A DNA stretch of 64,000 nt from Chaetoceros tenuissimus. Taxonomy: Eukaryota > Bacillariophyta > Thalassiosirophyceae > Chaetocerotales > Chaetocerotaceae. The stretch lies in the NCBI GenBank assembly GCA_021927905.1, contig BLLK01000020.1, positions 62,001 through 126,000 of the forward strand, written 5' to 3'. The notes beneath the pieces are model-generated. The model had not been told where the DNA came from and searched no databases. It saw nothing but the letters and a program-made list of their open reading frames with translations. This document shows, piece after piece, positions 31,834-44,164 of this stretch (its first letter is position 1; each line of letters begins with the position of its first letter). The position numbers and the translations under genes are program-made.

Positions 31834-33624
31834 ATGTATTCGAAACAAGTCCTCTCTGCTCTTCTCTTGGCTTCCTCTGCCGTTTTCACATCTGCAGCTT
31901 CTCTCAGAAGCAATCGTCGCAGACTTGCAGATAACTCCGAATGTACAATCCTAGTTGCTGAATACCTCGAGATCCCAGGTGCTCCTTCCCAAGAACCTAC
32001 CATTGACTGTGAATTCGATGATGGTATGATTTATAATATTCAAGGAACTGCTTATCAAAAGGAAGTCCTCAAGCAAAAGTGGGCTGCAGGAGAAATTGCT
32101 TCTGGAGCTACTAGCCTAGGTCTTGGAGTCGGTGCTTTTAGAGACGAAAATGGCCTCTTTATTCCTCCAGGACATGATATTGCTTCAAACGTCAGACAGA
32201 ACCCACAGCGTCGTAAGCTTGCTATTGTAGAAGGAACCAAGCCAATCCTTGCTGTTCGTGTTACCGACGCAAGTAACCCTGTAAAGGTTCATCCTGATAA
32301 TGCTGCTCTCATGTCAGATAATATTTTCGGAACCAATGGCGATCCAGTCAACCTCAAGAGTCAGCTATCTGCATGTTCCCATGGAAAACTAAATGTCATT
32401 CCAGCACCTGATGCTAATCTTGGATCTGCAAAGGCAGCTGCAGGTACCATTGAAGTTACAATTAATGTATCACTTGAAGGAAATTCTCGTGCTACCATCC
32501 GTAACGCAGTTACCCAAGCTGTTCAGGCTAAGCTCGGCTACAGTCTTCCAGGACCATTTCAACAAGTTATGTACATGCTTCAAGGCTGCTATGTAGACTG
32601 TGGATGGGCTGCATACGCATACATCAACTCTTGGAACTCTGTATACCAGGGCAACTACTATTTCATGACCGGTGTTCAAGTACATGAACTTGGTCATAAC
32701 TTTAACCTTGCTCACTCGGGAGGACTCAACGGAGCGACATACACTGACCACACTGGTATGATGGGTAACCCATTGTATTCCGATGATGTTGGAAAGATGT
32801 GCTTCAATGCTGCAAAGAACTGGCAAATTGGCTGGTAAGATGATGCAAAGATTCTCATCAATCCTGTTGTTGAGCCATCGACAACTGTCAATCTTGTAGG
32901 TATTGCTGACTATGATATCAGAGCTGGAAGACCTGTCGTTGTAAAGCTTGAGACTGGAGCAGCAAATGATTACTTTATCGGATTCAATCGTGCAACCAGA
33001 GCAAATTCACAAAATGATGAAGCTGATAACGAAGTTACCATCGTACAAGTTGATACCAACAATGGAGAAGGTTACTCCCAAAGTTACTTGAAAGCTCACT
33101 TGATTCAAGGAGAGTCTTACACTATTGCAAACTTTGCTAATTCTGGATCAAATCTGGTCATTACTGCGGATACCATCAACCTTGGTACTAATCCTGGACA
33201 AGCTACTGTATCCATTGTTTTACAAACTGGACCCACAGCTGCTCCAACTTCCGCTCCAACTTCCAGCCCCACCGCATCACCTACAAGCTCCCCTACAAAT
33301 TCACCAACTCCAGCACCAACTGAACCAACTCCATCTCCTACTACAGCTGCTCCTACCAAGAGCCCTACTCCAGCACCAACTCAAAACTGTACTACACTTG
33401 GCAAAACTCAATGTCAATCTCTTACCTACTGCGCTTGGTCTGGAAGATTCAAGTCCTGTTCTTTCAATACATCTAGCCCAGTTTCTTCCCCAGTCGCTGA
33501 ACCAACAACTGGCGGTCCAGGACCAGGAGAATGCGTTGCTACTGGACAACCGTGCCCAACGGATGGAAATACCTGTTGCTTCGGCTGTCAATTGAAGGGA
33601 AAGAAGGCTGGCTTGTGCAAGTAA
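31834..33624 (+). CDS. Gametolysin-type (M11) secreted metalloprotease interrupted by one in-frame stop
   Basis: A signal peptide (LLLASSAVFTSAASLRSN) leads into a propeptide-like region and a catalytic domain with HELGHNFNLAHS (H284, E285, H288, H294), the peptidase M11 zinc site, followed by TGMMGNP (Met-turn-like). The frame meets TAA at 32836-32838 right after KNWQIGW and continues in the same frame with DDAKILINPVVEP, a beta-rich domain, a Pro/Thr/Ser linker (about 33235-33390) and two Cys-rich modules to 33624. Conservation of coding character on both sides argues for a recent nonsense change, stop read-through or a base error. Without read-through the product is 334 residues. Role: extracellular or cell-wall glycoprotein proteolysis (family knowledge). 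Confidence 0.8.
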
Positions 33625-34475
33625 AATGTGGCATCAATTACCATGCTAATTGCTGTATAAATAGAACAAATAGAAATAAAAAATAAAAAAGATTAATATG
33701 AAACATCTCCTTCTTATTGATGTCTCAAAAGTCTACCTTGTTACCTAATAAATTATTAATTGACATGGTTTTTAGGATTGATTCTTTTCGAAATATACGA
33801 TTGATCCTTGTCGTTTTTTCCCTTCTAGGTCCAAACCTAAGTCCATATTCAATAAATATATTTTATATGATGCATAATATCCCGAATTATTTTACATGGT
33901 AAGATATTCGAAGCAGCACGCATCTCAATTGCAATTGAAATTCAAAAGTGATTGGTATCAATTTTTTGCTTCACAGGTCCAGACTAAACACATATTCAAT
34001 AAAAATATTATAAAATTGAATGTATTTCTTTTCCTCTTTGTAGTCTATTCCAAATACAGAAGCAGCACGTATTCCATAATCAATTTTCAATATATCTAAA
34101 AAATTTCTAATTTTGACTCTGACCAAACTAGCCTTATTGACATCTTGTAACTAGAATTCAAACGTGAAAGGAGCGCCAAGTGAGAGACGAACCACACACA
34201 CGCACAACATTCAATAGAGATAGCACTACAACATAGACTTATGCTTCACTGCCATTGACTCTCTCTACTCTCTATTGAATTCAAATTGACATTCAATAAA
34301 AATTAGAGTTTTTGAAAAAGAGAGAAACGAAAGAGAAACTCTTTTATAAAAAGCAGTGACACATCCGAGAGACAAAGTAACACATCTGCAGTTCATTCCT
34401 TTTATTCTTGTATTCATCTTTAAGGCCATTTTCATTTCCAAAACTCTTTACATATAAAGAACTACTTGAATAGAA
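33625..34475. other. Gene-free stretch with a diverged ~145-bp tandem duplication
   Basis: Segments near 33825-33950 and 33970-34095 share AGGTCCA-A-CTAA, CATATTCAATAAA-ATAT and GAAGCAGCACG blocks in the same order, about 145 bp apart. No gene is seen. The right end is the promoter of the next gene. Confidence 0.5.
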
Positions 34476-37400
34476 ATGAGTTCTTTACAACAACAGCATC
34501 GCAGTCAAACTAGAAACAGGAGAAACATTTCCACTAGCAGCTCTAAAAATGCCAATCCCATGTCATCGATAGTCAATAGACCATCAACAGGTTATGCGAA
34601 CCCTAACAACAAAGAAAAAAGAAAACCAATGCCATTGAATGATGTAAAGTTCCAAAACACAAAGCAGCCAAAATTAAACTTGCAAATCAACACAAAGATA
34701 TCTTCACGAAGGAATTGGACCAATAGAAATACGGACAATGACACACCGCCTTCCAATACACCAAGTAGTCATTACAAAACACCGTCATTGGATCTATTAT
34801 CTGACTTGAATCATGAAGCACTCAATGAACAATCCATGTCTTCGCCATCATCACCAGATCGTCATTTTAATATACATACAAGTGATACACCGCCACATTC
34901 ACATCGAAAAGCAAGAAGAAGATCAGGTGTCACTCCATACACTAGTAGTAAAAAGAATACCAAACGCGGAAGAGATTCACAAGGATCTTTTCAAATATTG
35001 ATGGATCAACAAGATAAAAAATTTGATTATGATTTAAATGTACTTGATTCGATATTGGAATCGAAACTTGTCACAAGTATTGATATATCCAGTGCATCCT
35101 CTATTAATTCTGTTTCGGATCTATTTGACAAGTCACACAATACTACTCAACAGGCGGTGTTTAGTCCCATGCCCAAACAAGATATGAAGGAAGTGGATAG
35201 TATGGATGCATCCATTTTGAACTCTGTTGGAGACTTTAGTTCACTCTTGAGTGATGAGTCCGAGGATGGACTCCATAGTGATGTATCTTCACTACACAAT
35301 GATGATATTCAAAATTTATTAGATTTTGATTTGGATGAGTTGGGAAATGTCGCGGATAATGAAAATTCTATAGAAAGTCAACAGGATGGATCGAGTGTGG
35401 ATAGTCAAAGTAGTAGGGATAGTGGCTATGCACCTATTTTAAACATGGGACTGGAATTTCAATTGGAAGCCAATCAGAGACCTTTGTCGAATCATGGAAA
35501 TGAATCAGATGGTGATTCTACTACAGGTAGTAGTGGACAGAATGATACCGAGTCAGATGTGAGTTTGTCCGATGTCTTGAGACGAATTGAAGGGACCTTT
35601 CACAATGTGGGAAATGAATTGGATATTGCTTTGCAACTTGCACAAGCGGATCAAAATACTACCGGTAATAATAGCAAACATAGTCAACCATTGCCAAATG
35701 ATGATGGAGATGAACATAGCTTTGGTGATACGGATGCAAGTGATGGCGGTGAATTGGATCTAAGTTTGACACTGATGAAGAACATTAGTCAGTTTGGCAA
35801 AGAAGAAGAGGAAGAAGAAGGGGAAAACGAGATACATGAAGTAGATAATGTCGGCGGGGATAGTCCGACATCGAAAACCGAAGAGAAACTTACTCTAGGG
35901 CTTGAAAATCTCAATATTTCACCAGTCAAGGACAATGAAGACAACATAGAAATCACTCAACCAAAGAAGTCCAAGTCACCTCGTCGTAAGCAACGAGCAG
36001 CTTTGAAACTACCTAGGAAATCGTATTCGGATACAGAAGCCATTAACTTTATATCCAATCAACACTTGGAAGATATTCTAATTCGAGGTGGGGAAAAGGC
36101 ATTAGATGCGGCTATCGATTCTGCCTTGGAGAAAGTTGAGAATGGAGATGCTGATCTAGGCACTCATGAGACTGCTGCTGAAACATCTGATTCTGAAGAC
36201 AAGGATGAGAATACGTGTAACTTGCACACTAGCTTTGTGCATACTTCTTCTTCTCTAGATCAACAGTTTTTGAGATCAAATCTCAAGTCGGCTTTGATTG
36301 CACTGAGGTCTGTAAAGGCGGAAAGGGAAGATCTAGAGACAAATTATTTAGAGCTTCAGGATGAGTTGAGTGCGATGAAGTCTGCATATGAGAGCCAAGT
36401 GAATCAACTTGCGCAGGAGAATAGTCAATTGGTCTCGGCACGATTAATGGATCCAGAGGTAGGTTATTTATTGAAAGTCATTGGTATGAACAAGTATTGC
36501 AGTTTTGTCTAACTAAAATTTTTAGTCCGATGAGGTTGCACAGCAAGCAATTGTACTTCACAAGAAAGATTTGCAAATATCTGAGTTACAACAAGCCATT
36601 GCAAAACTAAACCTTGAACGTTCTTCCGAAATAAGTGCAATGGAACAAAATCATCGACAGGCTGTAGAGAGAATGCATTCCGAGTTTTCTTCCAAGATCG
36701 CACAAATAGAAGAACAGGTTTTACTGGAGAAGCAGCAAGTAGAAGCAACTTTCAAGACCCAGTATAGCCAAGTAGAAAGTGAAGCTCGATCTAAAATTGA
36801 AGAATTATCGAATTTGCTCCAAAGCTCTCAAAATGAAAACGTGCAACTTAAACAGCACAATGTACAGCAAGAAGAAGAGCTTCTTGAACTTCGTTCTAAT
36901 TCGAATGATTCTGAAACTCTAAGTAATGAAATCCAGCAGTACAAGTCTCAGATTGAAACGCTATGTTTAGAACTTGCTTCAAAAGATGAAGACTTGAAGG
37001 CCAAAGAGGATATTCTCAAATCAAGGGACATTGAGGTAGAGCATCTTAACACTGCTAATGATGATCTGAAGGCGGCAATATCCAACCTTGAAGCCAAAGC
37101 CACTGAAACAAAGAAGGAACTGGATGCTTCTGTTTTTACGGCAGAATACGTTGCAAAGCTCGAAAATGAATTGCAAGAGAGCAAATCGACCACTGAATCA
37201 CTTGAGCAAAGGATTGCAGATATTGTGACAACATCGAAGGAAGAAATATGCGATTTGAAACAAAAGATTGATGCTCTATGTGATGAAGTTACTTTGAAGG
37301 AAGATTCTATCGAGTCAAAATTGAGAGTTATCGATGAGAAGAATGAACTATTAAATGATCTACAAGAAGAAATCAGTGACTTGAATCTTGACTTGGCATC

Positions 37401-39384
37401 AAAGGAAGCGGACCTCGATCGCCAAAATGATGAGATAGGAAAACTTCGTTCAGATTTGATTGAGACCAAGAACCAACTAGCTGAGAAAAGTCTAGACAAG
37501 GCTTCTATGGATGCCCTAATACAGAAAGCTTCTGATGAATCCGAAGCAAATGCTGAGGTCATCTCGACTTTGCAATCGTCAATTCAAAATCTTGACGCTG
37601 AAAAGTTGGAACTTCAAGAGTCTTTGAACAAAACAAAGCATGAACTTAAGAAGCTGGTAGAGCATAACCAAAAGTTTGACGACGAGGTCAATTCATTAAA
37701 GACTGAACTTGTTGAGAAAGAGAAGGATTACGAAGAACTCAAGATCAATATGAGTGATGCTGAAGAAAATGCAAAGGCCTGTGCAATGGAGCTGAAAGAA
37801 CAAATAGCCACTCTGTGTGTAGAAATTACGTCAAAGAGTGAGGAAGTAGACGCACGATGCAAGGAACTGGAAGAAAGTCAGAAAACCGTTGCAGATTTGC
37901 AAGAAGCGTTGAATGAAGCCAATCTTGAACTAACATCTAAATCAGCAGATTGCGAAAGCCTGGAGGAGCAAGTTGAAAAGTTACGGTTGGATTTGAGTGA
38001 TGCTGAGAAAGACGTTGACAATTTAAGAAGTACTATCGAAACAAAAGATACTGAATTGGAAGATCTACAAGAATTTGTGAACTCTCAAGCTGAAGACATT
38101 TGTAGTCTAGAGACAAAGATTGAAAACTTGAAGAAGGCTCAATTGGATCAGAGCGGCGAAGATTTGAATAAGATTCAAGAACTTGAAAATGATCTAGATA
38201 ATGCAAAAAGTAGCATTAGGGATCTTGAAAGTAACTTATCTACCGCCGAAAAGGATCTGGAACATCTCCAATCTCAATACGAAGTTGCAAAGGCGGAATT
38301 AGCGGAGGAGAAACAGAGCAAGTGCGATGCAATAGGATCGTTGGAAGAGCAAATTGCTTCACTGAATTCAGAGATAGAAAGTCAAGCATCAACCAATCAA
38401 GAACAAAAGAGTAGAAATGAAGAGTTGCTACAAGAATTAGAGGCTTCCAACAAAAAGATTGTCGAAATTTGCAACAACCTTGAGGAGAAGGAGCAGCAAC
38501 TAAATGCTGCAAATGTCGATCAAGAGAGCTATTCTTCGGAAGTATCCACTCTGAAAGCTACAATAGAGACTCTCAACGCAGAGATTGAAACATACAATTC
38601 TGTCACAGAAGAAAAGAATAACAAGATTACAGAGCTTGAGAGCAAACTCGAGGAGTTACATGTAGCACATCAAGATTTGGAAAATACTAAGAAAGAGGTA
38701 GAATCATGTATGGAAGGAATGCAATCAAAGTTTGATGAGCAAAAGAGCGAATTAGAAGAAACCATTTCTGAGCATTCAAGGAAAGTAGATTCTCTAGAAC
38801 AACAAATTGTAGACTTGCGCAAGGAGATTCAAGAAATAACTGCTGCTTCAGAAGAGAGGGAAGAAGAAGCAAAGGAAGCAGTATCAGAGCTAGTCCTTGA
38901 ATTAGAATCAGCAGAGAAGGAACGAAATGAAGCAAAGGAAGCAATTGCAGAGCTGATGGTAGAGTTGACCTCCGTCTCGGAAGAAAGAACTCAAGTTTTG
39001 AGAGATGCAGAGGCTATGCAGACTGAATTATCTAGCTTACGAAAGCTTGCAGAAAAGTCAGAGAAACTTGAGAAATCTCTTGCTATCATGAATGATATCG
39101 AGCCAAAGAATGGCCAAGAAAATAATGGGGAAGTCATTGAATATGACAAATACAACGTACTAAGAAAGAAATACAACATTTTGCTGGAAGAAAGATCCGA
39201 GTTGATTAAGGAAACCTTCGAACTGATGGACGCTTCGAAGGCTACAAGCGCAGCTGAGATTGAAAATATATGTAAAAGAATGGAAGCAGAATATGAGCTT
39301 CGCCTTGAAACTGAAAAATACAAAGCCGATGATCATATCCGTTATTTAGAAACACGGATAGCTTGTTGCAAATGTTATATCTAA
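34476..39384 (+). CDS. Giant coiled-coil protein (2 exons, 1,613 aa)
   Basis: Exon 1 is 34476-36458 and exon 2 is 36526-39384, joined in phase across a 67-nt intron (GTAGGT...TTTTAG). Residues 1-~560 are Ser/Asn/Asp-rich and disordered, with a basic patch KKSKSPRRKQRAALK at about 495. From about 600 to 1600 the protein is nearly unbroken heptad-type coiled coil (LEEQ, SLEEQIASLNSEI). No motor, GRIP or ATPase motif is visible. The length and layout resemble golgins, centrosomal or spindle scaffold proteins, but no family can be named. Probably a structural tether or scaffold (inferred). Confidence 0.85.
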
Positions 39385-39590
39385 AATTAAAGGTGAAATT
39401 TCATAGACTTATTAGTGATGGTCTATTGTAGTATTTATATGCAATATGTTTACTATTGAAAATGAAGGAAAGAGCCTCAAAGATAAAACACAAACTGAAA
39501 ACTTTAGGAGGAGTCAAATTTCAAATTAATTTTTAGTTTACGTCTACTCCTGGGACAAAGTCAGATATTTACAAAGTTAGCTGTATGGAA

Positions 39591-39665
39591 TGCGAACTCT
39601 GCGATGACAACGTCGAAGAGCTTTCCACTTTCCACACTCACAAAATGGAAAGCGATGCTATCTGT
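39591..39665 (+). repeat. Leader segment shared by two adjacent genes
   Basis: TGCGAACTC..CGATGACAACGTCGA...ACTCACAAAATGGAAAGCGATGCT occurs here and again at 41121-41187, before the next gene. The second copy is clearly noncoding, so this copy is probably a 5' leader or promoter duplicate. Confidence 0.7.
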
Positions 39666-39749
39666 AAATTTACGTCGCGTTTGCAGCACTCGCCCTTTAC
39701 TTTTGCTCTCTCTGTTTCGAGATCCAAACTATCAGAGCTAAAGGGAGGA

Positions 39750-40893
39750 ATGAGTTGTCATAAATCAATAGTTTTATGGTTAGGATTGACATGTGTCTAC
39801 ATTATTCTCAACATAAAACGAATCGCATTAAGGAAGGAGAATCTCACACCTGGTGCTACTAGTATCATTCATGGTCCTTCGAGTAGAACACAGGAGACCC
39901 CCTTCTGTATAGAAGATAAATACCGTATTGGAAAGTGGGTACAGCAAGAATCTCGTAAAACATTCAATGCATGCCAATGGAACCAGCACCGAAATTGTAT
40001 CTTTGAAGAGCAACAACAGCCACGAGGCAAAAAGCGTATTGAGAACTCTATGCAATGGAACTGGATACCTGATGCCTGTAAACTTCATGATTTTAACGAA
40101 ACTCATCTGATGCAGCTGTTGATTCAAAGACGAGCTAGAATTTTCTACGTTGGGGACTCACTAAATGAAGATATGGCAATATCGATGAAATGTATGCTAT
40201 CAAATGAAACAAACATACTAGGTGACCATGAGCTTGTGCATACGATACGAAACGATTTACTTGGATGCCCCGGAAAAGATGATCAAGACTTTGGCACAAA
40301 AAGTTATTGTTCCAATCTAACACAAGTTTTACATGTTTGGAAGGGTTATATATCAACTTTCAACATAACTGATCAAGATATTATTGTGATGAATACGGGA
40401 GGTACGTATATTATGAATATCTTTGTCTCGACACAAGTAATATAGCTTATAGCCCCACTCCAATATAGCGCACTGGCATGGAGATCCTAAAAATGCTGCA
40501 ATTGCATTTTCAAACATTGCCAATGCCATCTCTCTGGCTTTCAAGGGATTAGTGGTTGTACGAACAACAGTTATGGGTCATGAAAAGTGTGATTCTTTTG
40601 ATGATATGCCAATTTTTCTTCGCAGTAATAGCACTTTAAAGAATACAACCAACCTTCCATATAATTGGGCGAACTTTGATACATTGAATGACATGGTCTC
40701 GAAAGCTATTAAACAATCAGACCTTGAAAACTATGATACACTGTATATCGACATGTTTGAAGAACGTCCAGATGGGCATTATGAAGGTATTAATGATACA
40801 CCAGATTGTTTACATTATTGTGTTCCAGGACCAATTAATTGGTGGAATAGATTACTGTATCATATTCTTATTCGATATTTTGCCAATGAATAA
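39750..40893 (+). CDS. Type II membrane PC-esterase/TBL-like (SGNH) protein (2 exons)
   Basis: Exons are 39750-40401 and 40469-40893, with a 67-nt intron (GTACGT...TATAG). The ATG at 39750 is preferred over 39585 because the extra 55 codons lie in a duplicated noncoding leader. A transmembrane helix follows at once (IVLWLGLTCVYIILNI), consistent with a Golgi type II enzyme. Catalytic motifs are FYVGDSLNED (GDS block, nucleophile Ser) and DCLHYCVPGP (DxxH block), with NTGGAHWHG between them. Trichome-birefringence-like and related PC-esterases O-acetylate or de-acetylate polysaccharides or glycans; that role is expected here. Confidence 0.82.
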
Positions 40894-41356
40894 GTTTTTG
40901 ACTTCAATTGGAGGGGATCGCTACTTCATTCTCTATTATGTATTTTAAAGTAAAATTTTCCAATGTATTCTAGTGAGAAGGACAGAAAGAGGCTCAATAA
41001 AACAATGAAATGAAATTTTTTAAATTGATTTTCACGGGAACAAGGTCGTAGAAGAGTTGACAAAAGTCGCTTTTCTTACAATTTTAGCTATATCTTGAAA
41101 CTATTTTGTTCTCAAACCAAACTGCGAACTCCACGATGACAACGTCGATGCTTTCTCACTCACAAAATGGAAAGCGATGCTTTCTCGTATTCTTTCTATA
41201 ATACAGTTATACTCACCTGCTCCATAGGTTCACACTGTGCAAAACTTACATTGATAGCTCATTCTATCCTTTGAAGACCACATACATTCCTTCATTCATA
41301 GTTCATAATTTTACAAAAGGAACATTTACACAAATACAAACATTTACTTTTCAAAG
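40894..41356. other. Gene-free stretch
   Basis: It holds the second copy of the shared leader segment (41121-41187) and the promoter of the gene at 41357. No other gene is seen. Confidence 0.5.
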
Positions 41357-42157
41357 ATGAACTCTGCATTTCCAGTCGGTACAATTACATATTCGTCTCA
41401 ATATCTTCGAAAGAGACCAGATAGAAATGATTCATTAAATCAAAGCTATGGCAATAGCATCTCCAAATATCCATCCGTGAATGAAGCTGTCGAGAGATTC
41501 TCTGCCTCTCATCCCTTTCTCAGCAATAGAGAACCATTGGAAGCAATAGGAGTACTCAATAACATTGACTACTGGATAGAAGAAGACGATGACGATACCA
41601 TGGATGATATTTTCATGGCTTTTTCTCCTGGAGATGAAAACGATTATGATGACGCCTTTGATTTTGACGATGATATTACTTCCGTCGATGACGTGTTTAC
41701 AGCTTTGCATGAACATAAACAAGGTTATCAAGGAGTACAAGAGAGTGTGACGATAGAAGGGGTACCTGCTGCGCCTTCGAGATCAAATGCAAGTAATGAA
41801 TTACCAAGCTATGCACAGGCTATGAAATTGCAACCAATGTTTCTAGATGTTGATGACTTTGACTTGGACGATGCAATTAGTGACGATGAACATTATTATT
41901 ACACTGAAGCACATGATGCAATCAGCCAAGATGCAAATCATTATTACGCTGATGCACCTGCATTAAAGAATCAAGAAACACGAGAAGTGCCTGCTCCAGA
42001 GTTTCGAGAAGACAAAGCCTTCTTGCATTTGTCGACACTCTTTATTCTAGCATGTGTGTACATGACTTATAGAATTAAAAAGAGTAGCTTTCGAAGCAAA
42101 AATACTTCTCGTGTAGTTGGATATGATCACAACATGTTTCAAGATAATAATGTATAA
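41357..42157 (+). CDS. Acidic protein with C-terminal transmembrane helix
   Basis: 266 residues. The central part is highly acidic (EEDDDDTMDDIF, DDAFDFDDDITSVDD, DDFDLDDAISDDEHYYY) with Tyr-rich patches. One hydrophobic helix near residues 222-238 (LSTLFILACVYMTY) is followed by a basic tail (RIKKSSFRSK), so it is probably tail-anchored with a long cytosolic acidic domain. It shares a duplicated leader with the preceding esterase gene, which suggests common regulation. No family is recognised. Confidence 0.65.
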   Translation: MNSAFPVGTITYSSQYLRKRPDRNDSLNQSYGNSISKYPSVNEAVERFSASHPFLSNREPLEAIGVLNNIDYWIEEDDDDTMDDIFMAFSPGDENDYDDAFDFDDDITSVDDVFTALHEHKQGYQGVQESVTIEGVPAAPSRSNASNELPSYAQAMKLQPMFLDVDDFDLDDAISDDEHYYYTEAHDAISQDANHYYADAPALKNQETREVPAPEFREDKAFLHLSTLFILACVYMTYRIKKSSFRSKNTSRVVGYDHNMFQDNNV

Positions 42158-42301
42158 TAAGATGCTATTGATGTTGGATATTCTTTTTATTTTTATTTTT
42201 ATCTTCTTGCAAAATGTATATCGCAAGAACTGTTCAACCCCTCAAGACAAATATAGAATGTATTATTCAAAGCGTGTCGCATTTGCTGTTTCTCCAAATG
42301 A

Positions 42302-44164
42302 TTACACAGTCACAGATGGAGCAGGTGCCTCATCTTCCTTTCCACTGGTATCAGCTACATCCACAAGAGCCGCAACAGCCTCTGCATCGTGAACAGCTGT
42401 TTCATCTGGTACTGGAAGTTCAGGATGTCCCAAAGGTGGAGGTCCCTGCTCTCCAGCCTCTTGAATCACAGCATCCACTGCAGCCGCTACATGTGCTGGA
42501 TTAGGCTCCATGTGTGGTTCTGGAACAGCCAACTCTTGTATCATGAGCCCTTCCTGTTCCTCTACAGTAGTACTTTCAACTTCTTCGTCGTCCACCTTTC
42601 TTTTCTTCTTTGGTCCACCAGAAGAAACTCCACCTCTCTTGAGAACTTTCTTATCTTCAAAACCAATATCCAACAGTTTCTTGGCACGATCCTCTCTCAA
42701 ATTCCCATGTCTATACAACCATCTCTGTCTATACAACCATTTCCCAAGTGGCAAAGTTTCAGGAACATCAAAACAATGACCCTTTTTATTCTTGTGTTCC
42801 ATCAACTTTTCATACATGTCCTCCCACTGTTGATCCAATTTTCCTCTGAATTCCAATGCTTTGGCATCTTCAAATTTGAATCCAATCGCAATCAACTTTT
42901 CATAACGATCTGCCTTGAGTTTCTTACTTCTATACAATGTTCTCTGACGTGAGATCCATCTTCCGAGTGAACCATTCATGGTAGGAAAGTTGGAATGACC
43001 ATGTTTTTCCTTGTATTCTAGTAGCTGCACATAGAATTTATTCCACTTTTCATGTAGTTTAGATTCATATTCCTGATTGTACTTGGTTTTGGTATTGATG
43101 GGTGGAGGAGTAGCCAGCATGGGCATCGCTTCGGTTTCAATAACATTCCCATCTTTATCTGTATAGGTCCCAGATCCAAGATCGGCCACACGCTCTCCAA
43201 GACAAGTTTTGTCAAGTTCCATCAAACGTGCTTTACGATCTTCTTTCAATGATTTGTAACGAAAGTTATGACGTTGTCTACATAGCCATCTTCCCAGTTC
43301 TGTACTAGTCGGCACAAGACAATTTCCATGTTCTTCCTTGTATTGGACAAGATCACGAAAGTGCGCTTCCCACTTTTCTTCCGATCTCGAACTCAAACCA
43401 GCAGTATTGGGTGCATGATGATGATTGACAATTTCATGAGTGGTATGGTATTGTGCATGGGTATGAGTCGGTGCATACATTGTAGTATGTTGTTCTTGTA
43501 GAGCCGCCATTTCTCCCGCTTCGGAGATATCAATGGCAAGGTCTGCCGCAGCCTTTTGTTGATCATCGGCTTGTACTGCAACTGGTGAAATGACATCATT
43601 GACGGTGATACCCGCTTGAGCACATCTTTGACGTAGAATTTGATTTTCCGCAATAATATGTGATTTTTGCGATTCCGAGACTGCAAGTGCCGTTTGATAG
43701 TTGGTCATTTGTTCCGCCATGTTAGGATCAGCATTCCTAAGTTTTTCATTTTCTTGCGTCAAGAGATTGATTTGTTCCGTCAAGTGTACATTGGCATCAC
43801 GTAACTCTTGCACAAGCTTTTGTAGTCCTTCCATGGTATCTGGCAATACTTCCTGTGGTTGCATTTCAACCGCTTTGGCAACAAGGTCCATGGCAGTCAA
43901 TTGTTCAGGGTCAGCGGTAGCAGCTTCCGCAGCCACAGCAGCAAGTGCGGCATTATTGACTTGATCGGTATGTTCATGGATGGCATTGGGGTCATAATGT
44001 TCATGAGTCACCTGTTCTTGCTGTACTTCAATATGTTGATCATGTGTATGATGTTCCATGTTGTGTTCATGCTGATGATGATCTGTAGTGACAGTTACAT
44101 CTGCAGCTTCGAGGACTTGATGCTCATCGAGATTGTGATGAGTCTCTGGAAGTTGGTCTGACAT
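42302..44164 (-). CDS. Triple helicase-associated (HA) domain nuclear protein
   Basis: 620 residues. The N-terminus is rich in His/Glu/Gln (EHNMEHHTHDQHIEV), followed by a coiled coil near 110-180. Three helicase-associated domains lie at about 264-320, 371-430 and 446-505, each with W-x3-(F/Y)...K-x2-G(H/N)...LG(R/K)W(I/L)x2QR. A PKKKRKV motif at residues 518-524 (42593-42613) is identical to the classical monopartite NLS. The tail is acidic and Ala/Pro-rich. No helicase core is present. HA domains are thought to bind nucleic acid, so this is probably a nuclear DNA- or RNA-binding protein. Confidence 0.9.
   Translation of the reverse strand: MSDQLPETHHNLDEHQVLEAADVTVTTDHHQHEHNMEHHTHDQHIEVQQEQVTHEHYDPNAIHEHTDQVNNAALAAVAAEAATADPEQLTAMDLVAKAVEMQPQEVLPDTMEGLQKLVQELRDANVHLTEQINLLTQENEKLRNADPNMAEQMTNYQTALAVSESQKSHIIAENQILRQRCAQAGITVNDVISPVAVQADDQQKAAADLAIDISEAGEMAALQEQHTTMYAPTHTHAQYHTTHEIVNHHHAPNTAGLSSRSEEKWEAHFRDLVQYKEEHGNCLVPTSTELGRWLCRQRHNFRYKSLKEDRKARLMELDKTCLGERVADLGSGTYTDKDGNVIETEAMPMLATPPPINTKTKYNQEYESKLHEKWNKFYVQLLEYKEKHGHSNFPTMNGSLGRWISRQRTLYRSKKLKADRYEKLIAIGFKFEDAKALEFRGKLDQQWEDMYEKLMEHKNKKGHCFDVPETLPLGKWLYRQRWLYRHGNLREDRAKKLLDIGFEDKKVLKRGGVSSGGPKKKRKVDDEEVESTTVEEQEGLMIQELAVPEPHMEPNPAHVAAAVDAVIQEAGEQGPPPLGHPELPVPDETAVHDAEAVAALVDVADTSGKEDEAPAPSVTV

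Noticed and set aside
43701-44161. Plus-strand frames opposite the HA-domain gene
   Set aside because: Antisense shadows with no domain; the minus frame has clear HA domains.
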